The notes under the pieces: model-generated
Seen by the model: the letters and a program-made list of their open reading frames with translations, nothing else
Databases searched by the model: none
Told to the model about the DNA's origin: nothing
Program-made: the position numbers and the translations under genes
Origin: Reclinomonas americana ATCC 50394
Lineage: Eukaryota; Jakobida; Jakobea; Jakobida
NCBI GenBank assembly: GCA_048213135.1
Contig: PS015921.1
Location: 1 to 20,511, forward strand
DNA length: 20,511 nucleotides
Reading direction: 5' to 3'
Shown here: piece after piece, positions 1 to 8,207 of the stretch
Layout: every line of letters begins with the position of its first letter
Position numbering within the stretch: the stretch's first letter is position 1

Positions 1-141
1 GGCAGAGTGAAGCACAAGAACTGGAGCGCCGACCGTTTCCAGCAGCGACGTAGAAGCAGCTTCTTCGACGACAGCCGTGCTCTCCTGTTTGCGTGCAAGA
101 GCAAACGAACGCAGTCGACCTGCACAGACACACTTCCGTAA
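1..141 (+). CDS. possible 3' end of a plus-strand gene (partial)
   Basis: Frame 1 is open from the first base to a TAA at 139-141, giving 46 residues. The piece is basic and polar, with an RRRSSFFDD stretch followed by a Lys/Arg-rich tail, and looks more like protein than its shadow frames do. The upstream part lies outside the window and no domain is recognisable. It would be convergent with the minus gene that ends at 157. A 46-codon open stretch is not decisive in GC-rich DNA, so this is a weak call. Confidence 0.3.
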   Translation, partial: GRVKHKNWSADRFQQRRRSSFFDDSRALLFACKSKRTQSTCTDTLP

Positions 142-156
142 GCACCGCACACAAGA

Positions 157-1060
157 CTACGGGAGCAATGAAAAAATATGTGTTGACGCACTGCCGAATG
201 GCGCCACCGGGAGCTTCTCTGTTGACTCGCCGGCTGCACTGGCACGAAACACCAGCGGATCGTACTCCACGACATCGCTGCTTGAACTTTCTGAGCCCTC
301 GCTGTCCGCTAGAGGCGCTGCCGCGCTATCGGCAATGTCCTTTCTCGGTCGCTTCCGCCGCCGACGCGCCGTGTCGGATGCAGTTCGTGGTCTCTTGCGC
401 TGCGCTGGTAATTGTGCCGCCTTCTCATGCACAGCAGGTTCATCGTCCAGCACTTCCACAGATGGCGCTCTTTTGCTGGCAGCTCGCAGATGCTCGACAT
501 GTCGCAGACGCCGCATCTCGGAGCGAGCCAGTGGCAACAGCACAATCGGCATAAAGTCTGCCCATCGACACACATTTTTTCAGCAACAAACCACCTCTCT
601 CTGTCTAAGCCGGAGATGCAAGGCACACTCAACTTGGTCGCAGCACAATCACACGCGATTTGCTTGTCACCGTCGTTGCGGGTGGCGACAGTGGCCGAGC
701 TGCAACTGTGCCTGCCTTGGACGGGAAGAGTGGAGCACTCAGTAGGTCGGGTGACGGCATCGGTGTTGGCGACGCAGTACCGCTACTGCTGCTCACGACC
801 GGTGGCGGAACGGAGGGACACTTGGAGCCGGAATCCGCCGTCGGTGTTCTGTTCTGCGTGGCAATATCCAGCGAATCGAGCGGGTCGAACGTTGGCGTGG
901 ACAATGAGCAAAGCGCGCCCAGTGGGAGACGCCATTCCTGCTGCTGCGGTGGTGGTGGTTGTTGCGGTTGTGGTGGTGGTGGTGGCGATGGTTGCGATTG
1001 TGCAACATCGTCCGGCTGCACGTCCTTGTCAGAACGAGCAGGCATAGAATGCACATGCAT
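157..1060 (-). CDS. unrecognised Pro-rich, basic, probably nuclear protein (spliced)
   Basis: There are two minus-strand coding blocks. The upstream block (about 1060 to 660) is rich in Pro, Gln, Ser and Thr with several polyproline runs. Its first in-frame ATG is at 1060; the frame is open back to 1147 but without an ATG there. The downstream block (about 556 to 157) has two basic clusters, RKRPR and RRRRKRPRK, that resemble nuclear localisation signals, then a Ser/Glu/Asp patch, and ends in TGA at 157-159. The two blocks are in different frames, so an intron of about 95-100 nt must join them. A GTGTGA donor near 652 with a CAG acceptor near 557 keeps the frame, but this junction is not certain. 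No family is recognised. The gene lies on the same strand as, and downstream of, the gene ending at 1297. Confidence 0.45.
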
Positions 1061-1296
1061 GTATGTAATACGCACCGCCACCAGCACACTGTCGTCGGAG
1101 TGGAGAGCGACCTCGGTGGGGGAGTGCGGCGCAGCGCTACCAAGCAATCACACTCGTGAGTGGCGACAAGTTACTGCATATTAACGAGAGTGTCGCCATG
1201 AAGAACTACGCAACGCAGTGAGGGGGGCAGATGCAGGCCACTGTATAAATGTACGTGGTTGAGTAATGATCCATGGAACACGTGAAGGAGGCGGCA

Positions 1297-4051
1297 TCAC
1301 GCAACCGACGAGTCAAAACGAAGGGTGTGCGGAATTGGCCGTAAGCCACGCACAGCTATCTCCACCGGCGGCGGCACCAATGGCGTGAGTGGTAGCTCTC
1401 GCTGCTGCTGCGCAGCAGCGGCCATTGCAGCCACGTCGGCCTGCCTCTGCGCACAAGCAATCGAATCACTGCGCGCACACATACACACAGTGAGTCTGCA
1501 CGCAAGAGAACTGCATGTGGGCGATTCACGCACCTGCTGGCAGAGGAGCCGGAGGCTGCGAGGGGACTTCGCAGTTCGCCGCTCAGCTCGAGTTGACTGG
1601 ACACCTTGGAAGAAGGTGATGATCCGGCCACAGAGATTACACGTATCTGTGTACCACTGCTGGGTGTCGACCGAGTGGATGTTTCTTCACTGCTGCGTGA
1701 TGGACTCTGCGAAAGCTGTCGCTAACACATTCACAGATGAATCGTCAAAACAGAATGCATCGCCTGCGTCACTCACCGGCGCAGCTACGACTCGAGCGGC
1801 AAGTGATTCGTGCGTCGGCGGTGTTCGTGGCGCAGGTCCAGGAGGGGGAGGTGCCAACATTTGCGTCAAGCGCTCCTTGGCATGCAGCGAAACCAGCCGG
1901 TGTTCTGTCACTAGTCCATCCACTTGCATCGCTTCACCGCCCCCGCCGCCTTCCTTTTCATCGTCTTCCCCATCGCCACTGCTGCTCTCGCTCTCGTCGC
2001 CACTGCATGGCCTCGCAATCAGGGGAGGATACTCAGACGAGGTGCACCCATCATCCATCCGAACCTGGAAAAGGCAACCTCCGACTGTTGCAAGCCCTCG
2101 AGACCGAGCGACGTGGCTGTGGTGGTGGCCTCCAGATCTCCCAAAGTCGGTTTCCTTGGAGGCGGTGGTGGTGGCGGTGGTGGCGGTGGCGTTGGTTGCT
2201 GTGATGCGGGTGGTGATGATGGTGGACGCGATGCGGCAGGCGATGGCGAAAAAGCTGGCGCCGGCGAGGGCGATACCGGCTGCACCTGTGCGTGGTGTTG
2301 ACCGGCGAACATGAGTACTCATGCCATGCGGCGACAGTGAGCATTTTTCGTCACACACCTGCTTCAGTCTCACAACTTCCTCCTCATCCTCGCTGTCGCT
2401 GAAACCGGAGATCTCGGCCAGCACCGCCTCCTGCGACAAGGAGATTATGGTCTCCCGAATCGAGTGTGGCCACGGCTGTGAAGTGGCAGCACAACTCGTC
2501 AGTCGCACGTGAGTGTGTGTGTGTGTGCGTACGACAAGGCCACTCACTCGCGAATCAACACCAGGAGCCTCGATGCCTGATCGCACCGCTCCGCTCCGAG
2601 TGGCCACCTGCAGCTTCTGCAACGCTCGCTGCACCTCTCCGTCTCTCTCCACGGGCGCCAATGCATGCACGTCCACCTCCATGTGCCGCCCCACCGGCTT
2701 CACCGACTCCACCACCAACACAAAGTGTGCAACCTCCGTGTCGTGCTTCACGCGCAGCGTGATGTTGGCCAGACCCTGAACGGTCTCGACTGCGCGACTG
2801 TAGACCCTGTGTGCAAGCGAGAGAGTCAGGCGACATTGACGACGTGTGTGTGGAGCCATCGCGGCGTGCCACACTCACCGAGTGTGCACCTCACGTGCAG
2901 CCTGCGTCACCAGTCCCTTAATGTAGTACTTGTCATCGCAAACCGTAAGCACATTCTCGGTGGATGTCTGCGCCAGTGCGCGAGTCAGTCAACGCGGTGT
3001 TCTCACACATGTACAGTGGAGCGACTGAGTGAGAGGAGAGAGCGACGCCACACAAACACACGCACGCACCGGTCCAAGATACACCATCCTTGTCATCCCT
3101 GCGTAGAGTGCGTTGTGTCAACGAGTGCGTGCAGTGATACACTAAACACATGCCCACGCACACACGCACACTCACCAGAGACAGCACGAGACGCCGCGTG
3201 ACCATTGGCCAGCGCACTCGGAGGATCAATGTCTTCGCTCTTCTCCACATCCTGCGTGAGCGCAGCGGCCTGTTCGCTCAGCGACTTGATCTCGTCAGCT
3301 GCGTACTGCAGAACAAGGTCGCGCAGGCTGCACACGGCATGCAGCATCGTGTGCTGCGTGGCGCGCACGTGATTGCGGAAAACGCGGGAAACACCGATGG
3401 ACGGAACCGGTTTTCTGGATCGATACGATACAATACGACGTGCGAGCTGGGAACAAGGCGTTTGTGTATCTGGCCGACGACCATGTCACGTAGGAGTGCA
3501 GCTGATTAGCGGATCACAGGGCAGATCTTCCCATGCAGAGCTCGAACATGATCAGTGACGGCAATATCGATATCGGCGCCGGCGCCGAACCGCGGATTGC
3601 CGCCCGATCCGTCCCACGCCTTCCTCGCAAGTACCAACGCCACCTGCCTCTCCCGGATGCTGCTGGACAGCGCAGTTTTTTCCATGCGACCACAAAAACG
3701 GAAACGGAATCGATCTCGGTATTTGGCAGGAACCATCGCTCCAGCGCCGCTTTCCACGAACTGCGCGGAGACTGAAAACCCGCCCTCGCATCGCCAACTT
3801 TCTCGTACCATTGCTTTTTGCACAAGTTCACGGAGCAGACCTCGATCCTTTTTTTTCCCCCTCCCGCCCATGTCAGACATCACTTCGCCGACCTCACGCA
3901 GCAAGCTGTTGCACCCGGCAGTGACGCGAGTGGCCTCGGCGCACGTATCCTCCATGTCGGTGGCACTCCACCCCGCTGTCCGCGTAGCCTCCTGCCCCAA
4001 CGCTGCTGACGCCATGTCAGTCATGTCGTCGCTCTCTCTTTCAATGACCAT
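1297..4051 (-). CDS. unrecognised 690-residue protein with acidic and polyproline regions, 10 exons
   Basis: Exons (minus): 4051-3518, 3446-3176, 3098-3070 (29 nt), 2967-2879, 2806-2548, 2475-2359, 2285-2065, 2002-1735, 1646-1534, 1468-1297. They join to 2073 nt with no stop before the TGA at 1297-1299, and phases match at every junction. The N-terminal half is mostly helical-looking, with an acidic first 80 residues. Exons 4-5 (about residues 279-394) look like a compact alpha/beta domain. An acidic patch DSEDEEE lies at about 421-427, an 11-Pro run near 466-476, and a Ser/Asp/Glu/Gly-rich stretch follows. I do not recognise the fold. The first ATG (4051) is chosen because the frame upstream has only a TTG. 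The start overlaps the first exon of the kinase on the other strand. The donor of exon 7 (GTTCGG) and the junction before 1646 are the least certain. Confidence 0.6.
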
Positions 4052-5826
4052 CAAGAAGCCGGCCTCTGCCGCCGCTGCCGCCGCTGTCAAGGTAAATTAT
4101 ACTGTACACCCTGGTTTCTGCGCTGCATTGAATACATATGTACTGATACGCTCTTTGCAACACGCAGCACGCGGTTGCATCTGCGACCGGGCGCTTCGCT
4201 GGTCACTTTGCCGGCGGTTCGTCAACACCGCCGACCACCACCATCGAGCCACCATCGCCCGCACAGTCGACACCAATGGCGGCACCGCAGGCGCGCAGCT
4301 CCGGCATCGCCTCGTTGTCGCCTGGCACCGACGCCACGTCAGTCACTGCTGGCCGAAGGGGCAGCAGCAGCGGTCGCTCAGTTGCAGCACAACTCGACCC
4401 GACACGATGGGGTGAGTGTGTTCGTGTATGCACATGTCCTTGGCACTGATATCGACTGCTGACACGGTACGCAGAGGAGTGCATCGACGCTGCAGACCCC
4501 ACCGCCATCTACACCAACATGAACCGTCTGGAGAGTGGGTGAGTGGAGAGGGATAGGCATGAATCACGAGCGGGCACTGTCACCAAAACCGCTCACCTGC
4601 GACGACCTCGCAGTGCGTTCGGGACTGTGTACAGTGCCGTGGATCGGCGCGACCAGTCGCGAGTGGCCGTCAAGGTGCTCGACATGACAACGCTGCGACA
4701 GTACATGAAGCACGTGTCCACCGAAGTGGTCATCATCCGGCAGCTGGCACCACGGCACGAGAATCTCGTACACGGCAAGGCCGTGCATCGCCGACGCGGT
4801 CGTGATCGCTTCGGCAAGGCCACCGACGAGCTGTGGGTACGTACAGTATGCTCGCCTCCACCCACCCATCTCCGTGCACGTGTCTCACCAAAGCTGTGTG
4901 GGTGCACCAGATTGTGATGGAGTACTGTTCGAGTGGTTCACTGGCCGATGTGATTGACGAGCACGGCGGCCTGAAGGAGAGCCAGATTGCAGCAATTCTC
5001 AAACAAGTTGAGTATCGCATGAGCACCGCCCTCTCCATCGCCAGCGACAGCCGTCACTCACATTTCGCACATGCGCGTACAGCTGCTGGAGGGATTGGTG
5101 TTCTTGCACCGGGCCGGCATCGCCCATCGCGACATCAAAAGTCCAAACGTGATGATCTCAGGCTCCACCCTGAAAATCGGTGAGTCGTGCTCCCTTCCCA
5201 GTGACAGTGCCAAGTAACCGTACCCACTTACCCAAACCTACAAAGGCGATTTTGGGTCGTGCGCCATCCTGACCGACGAGAACGACAAGCGCGTGTCGAT
5301 GAACGGCACCGTCGGCAGCATGGCACCCGAAGGTTTTTGCTCCCTCCTGCACCACTGAAAGCCGTCGCATACTCACCGTTTCATGCACTGCAACAGTGCT
5401 TCGTGGCGATGCCTACGACGTCAGCGTCGACATTTTCAGCTTGGGTGTGCTGGCCATTGAGTGTGCCGATGGGTGAGAGAGGACAGACACACACATACAC
5501 ACAAGCATACGTTCCCTCTTCGCTCACTCGTGTGGTGTTGCAGCGAGACGCCGTGCGCCAGCCTCAACACCAACGAGGTCGTGGACCTGTACTCGGCACA
5601 GACGGCCGAACCGCCCACTCTCGCCAACCCGTCACGCTGGTCCGACGAATTTGTCGATTTTGTCGCGTGTTGCACACGCATCAACGCTGCCGAGCGCTGG
5701 TCGGCCATTGAGCTGACGCGGCATCCGTTCCTGTCGCGTGTGCGCGGCAACGGCAGCGACTCAACCGGCGGTGAAAAGTTGCGTGGCCTCCACCACCCCT
5801 CCACCAAACTCCTTCCTGACGCATGA
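4014..5826 (+). CDS. STE20/PAK-like serine/threonine protein kinase, 9 exons
   Basis: Exons: 4014-4091, 4168-4411, 4475-4538, 4614-4836, 4911-5006, 5083-5179, 5246-5332, 5397-5472, 5544-5826, giving 415 residues ending in TGA. The order of kinase motifs is complete: glycine loop with GAFGTVY, Lys in RVAVKVLD (about 149), alpha-C Glu in the STEVVIIRQL segment, hinge IVMEYCSSGSL, catalytic loop HRDIKSPNVMI (about 250), DFG in GDFGSC, MAPE, and a C-lobe ending in HPFL. HRDIKSPN and the hinge point to the STE group; PAK or MST-type membership is inference. The N-terminal 120 residues are Ser/Thr/Pro-rich and I see no CRIB motif. The activation segment reads GTVGSMAPE where GTPYWMAPE is usual. The stretch between HENLV and DELW is basic and lacks a normal beta-4 strand. 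In-frame starts are at 4014, 4023, 4044 or, if exon 1 is untranslated, 4276. Confidence 0.88.
5007..5082 (+). other. kinase intron with GTTGAGT donor
   Basis: This 76-nt intron separates ILKQ from LLEGLVFLH, a boundary fixed by the conserved alpha-D/alpha-E region of STE kinases. The donor reads GTTGAGT, which is the common GTGAGT with one extra T after GT. The acceptor is GTACAG. Confidence 0.8.
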
Positions 5827-6002
5827 CACACACAGTCCGCACCTTGCAGTTCTTCCGGGAACCGAGGCTGTGTAGTGCTGTGAAGCGACGCAGCCAGTTG
5901 TCGTTAGAGGACACCGCAATGAAGAGAGGCAAGCTTGTCGTCCACTGGCAACTATTGAGGGGGAGATTCTTCTTCGTTTTACGTGTACCACAGCTGTGCG
6001 TG
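5827..6002. other. convergent intergenic region, kinase / SUMO protease
   Basis: These 176 bases lie between the kinase stop (plus) and the SUMO protease stop (minus) and must hold both 3' ends. I see no AATAAA on either strand and no coding continuation on either side. Confidence 0.6.
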
Positions 6003-7440
6003 TCACGCCAGATAACAAGTCACAGCCTTCGCAAAACAGTCGGCACATATACGCCTTCTCAAGAACGGCATCATTGACTGATCGGCAGATGGTGGCACGT
6101 CAAACGCCGCCGCCGCCGCAAACTGCACGCGGTCACGGTCGCAATGAGTACCGACGAGAGGCGGCAGCACATTCACGGGCACTCGCCCCCTCTCACACGT
6201 ACCATACACACAAACACGCCACAGTCGTATCCATTGCGCTGCCGTGGCACGGCGGGCACATAGTCCGCCCACTCGGACAGGTCGAGTGTACCGCCCTTCT
6301 TGTCGGCATACTCGTCTGCCACGTACCGACGCAGCATCTACACACAGACACACAGAAATGGTCAGCATCAAAATCACCACGGAAGCTGCTGCCGTCGAAC
6401 GCAGCACACGCAACTGCAAGGTGCTCGGCGCCCCTGGAACCGAGAGAGTCGTAGAACTCGAAGCGACGGTCACGCACGTTGATGCACGCAAAGACCCAGT
6501 GCGCCGGCAAGTGGATGGGTATCAGCAACTTGTCCAACTGGAAAACGTCGATTTGCGAACGCATCGTCCACCGCCTCACACTCTGATAGTTGTACTCCGT
6601 CTGTTCCGTGGTGAGCTGCTGGAAGAAGAATGTGTTGTGGCTCCACAGTTTCGGGCCCTGCCAGTCGGCCTGTTTCGCTCGTGCCACCAGCAGACCTTGA
6701 CAGTAGAAATTGACCACTTCATCGTTGAGCCAGTTGGTGCCGGAGAGCGTGTGCAAGTCGAGCCGCTTAAGGTCGATCTTGGAGAGGGGTTTGCCGTGCA
6801 CCAAAACCTCATCCTCATTACCGCGCCCAAACGCCCGATTCACCAGTTCTTCCTCCTCGCGCCTCAGGGGCGGATACTGCACCTTGCGCTACCGATACAC
6901 ACACACACACACACACAGATCAAGTGAGTGAGTGTGCAGTCGACACGCATGCACTCTCGCGGCGACACAAACACCGACCTGTACCGCATTCTGACGGTGG
7001 AACTCGGTGGCCTCGGCCACAATTCGCGGCTGCACCAGCAACTCCTCCAGCACGTCTTCCGCCACACTCAGCATCCATTTGTTTTCCCGCAGCGCGCCGC
7101 GCGTCACATCAAATATCGTGTCCATCAGTACGGCCTCCCACGTCTCCTGCGCCACCTGCTCTCGCGTCTGCTCCTCCAGCCGTGTCAAATGCCTCTCCGG
7201 AGCCGGTGCGCGGCTCGTCACTCGCAGTGGCGAAAACATGAACGGCGACGATTCCCGAGTGGTAGACCTGCACACACATCACGAGTGACCACCAACGCAT
7301 CACCACCACACCGACCACCATGCATGTGCCCCGCCACGCAACAGTCGGCGCAGCCGATAATCAATCACCAGCATCCCATGAAGTACATCAGACTCAAGAT
7401 CCCAGAGCACCGCATCGTCGACTGCTGCTGCTTCTGCTTC

Positions 7441-7479
<39 letters not shown>

Positions 7480-7896
7480 AGATGGAGGTGACGCAGGCGA
7501 CCTGAGCCACTGGTGCTGCTGGTTAGCGGCCGGTGGTTGCCGTAATCCCTGATCCAGTGCATCGAGGTCCATGGATTCTTGACGCACTCGATGCCGATCC
7601 AGCACCGTCGAGCTTAGCCGCAATGGTGGACTGTAGAATGGGCTTCGCTGCGGCCGTCTGAAATACGACAACATACCAGCGCGGTCTGTGAAGGAGGTGG
7701 AGGTGGCCGTCCGCGGCGGCGACTCGGGTACATCATGAAATGCACGCGGGCTGCGGAATGCATCTGCCGTTTGCGGCGACAACCCCGCATCATGAGCTTC
7801 ACGCTCATCGGTGTCCACGTGCCGATCCTCCTCTCTCCCCTCATCCACCATCATCCGGGTCGACTCGGCATTCTTCTGCACACGCGCGCGCGACAT
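6003..7896 (-). CDS. Ulp1/SENP-type SUMO-specific cysteine protease (C48), 5 exons
   Basis: Exons (minus): 7896-7343, 7267-6979, 6888-6415, 6337-6203, 6122-6003, giving 523 residues. The C-terminal 240 residues are a C48 peptidase domain: TNWLNDEVVNFYCQGLL, then KLWSHNTFFF, catalytic His in LPAHWVF (about 411), catalytic Asp in FYDSLGS (428), and the oxyanion Gln and nucleophile Cys in RQRNGYDCGVFVC (472 and 478). The tail MMPFLRRRI matches the usual helix after the Cys. The enzyme matures SUMO and removes it from targets. The N-terminal half is Ser/Pro-rich with an Ala/Glu repeat from a GCA/GCT tract, then a helical segment before the domain. The two introns at 7342 and 6414 have GTTGCG donors; the second joins the strand after DSLGS to the next helix exactly where the family requires. 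The start at 7896 is the first good ATG; a later one cannot be excluded. Confidence 0.93.
6338..6414 (-). other. SUMO protease intron with GTTGCG donor
   Basis: This 77-nt intron joins ...RGAEHLA to MLRRYVADEY. The next exon must start in phase 0 to reach the catalytic DCGVF, and the only phase-0 GT near the end of the previous exon is GTTGCG at 6414. The acceptor is TGTGTAG. Confidence 0.85.
6889..6978 (-). other. SUMO protease intron containing a TG/CA tract
   Basis: This 90-nt intron has a GTCGGT donor and TCGGTAG acceptor. A (TG)10-like run sits just before the acceptor, in place of a usual pyrimidine tract. Confidence 0.6.
7425..7481 (-). repeat. trinucleotide repeat coding for an Ala/Glu run
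   Basis: An imperfect CTG/CTT triplet tract on plus reads as a run of eleven Ala followed by alternating Ala and Glu in the minus-strand SUMO protease. It lies in exon 1, in the variable N-terminal region. Confidence 0.8.
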
Positions 7897-7929
7897 GTCA
7901 GCCGCGCAACTGCAGACCAAGGAGACACG

Positions 7930-8168
7930 ATGGTGGGCGACTCACTGTCGACAGCCGCGACGGGTATGTGCGTGGTGGTTCACTGCGCGGCTGCCGCCAC
8001 GTCGACCAGTTTGGGGACGCAAAAGTGTGCGTTGCAGCTGGTGTGTACGTGCTGAACGCGTTGCGCGCCATTGGTGGAGTAGACGGTGAGCCGCCACCGT
8101 TGGAATGGCGGCCGCCAACGATGGGTCGTGGCTTTCGCGCAAAGGATGTGAACGACATGCTTCGATGA
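7930..8168 (+). CDS. tiny two-exon gene, unrecognised 54-residue protein
   Basis: Exon 1 is 7930-7963 and exon 2 is 8038-8168, joined across a 74-nt intron with a GTATGT donor and GTTGCAG acceptor in matching phase (total 165 nt, TGA stop). The N-terminal part, ending in AGVYVLNALR, is Ala/Val/Leu-rich and could be a short hydrophobic helix. The C-terminal half is Pro-rich then basic, with RPPTMGRGFRAKDV. The frame is open upstream of the ATG, so an earlier start or exon is possible. I do not recognise a family. The ATG is 33 nt from the divergent ATG of the SUMO protease, and the stop is 39 nt from the FHIP stop. The opposite strand holds a 100-codon open frame, so transcription of this one is unproven. 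Confidence 0.45.
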
Positions 8169-8207
8169 CAACTGCATGCACAGGACTTTTTTCTTTTCAC
8201 AAGTCAC

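Noticed and set aside
1244-1250. TATAAAT on the plus strand
   Set aside because: Both flanking genes read on minus and no plus-strand coding region follows, so there is nothing for it to drive.
1690-1720. A 31-nt intron joining 1721 to 1689 in the 690-residue gene
   Set aside because: It keeps frame but is too short. An 88-nt GTGAAT...CAG intron (1734-1647) also keeps frame and fits the usual size.
1687-2874. A single 395-codon minus ORF as one exon
   Set aside because: It contains clear intron sequence (GTGAGT donors at 2878 and 2547, a TG tract) and switches to non-protein-like composition in the middle. The spliced model is in phase and avoids these.
3555-4415. 286-codon plus ORF as the kinase N-terminus
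   Set aside because: The region before 4014 lies antisense to the well-phased first exon of the minus gene, and the region after 4091 is an intron plus a frame change.
7898-8200. 100-codon minus ORF upstream of the SUMO protease
   Set aside because: It ends in a stop just before the protease ATG, has low-complexity Ser/Pro content and overlaps the better two-exon plus gene. It could still be a 5' leader ORF.
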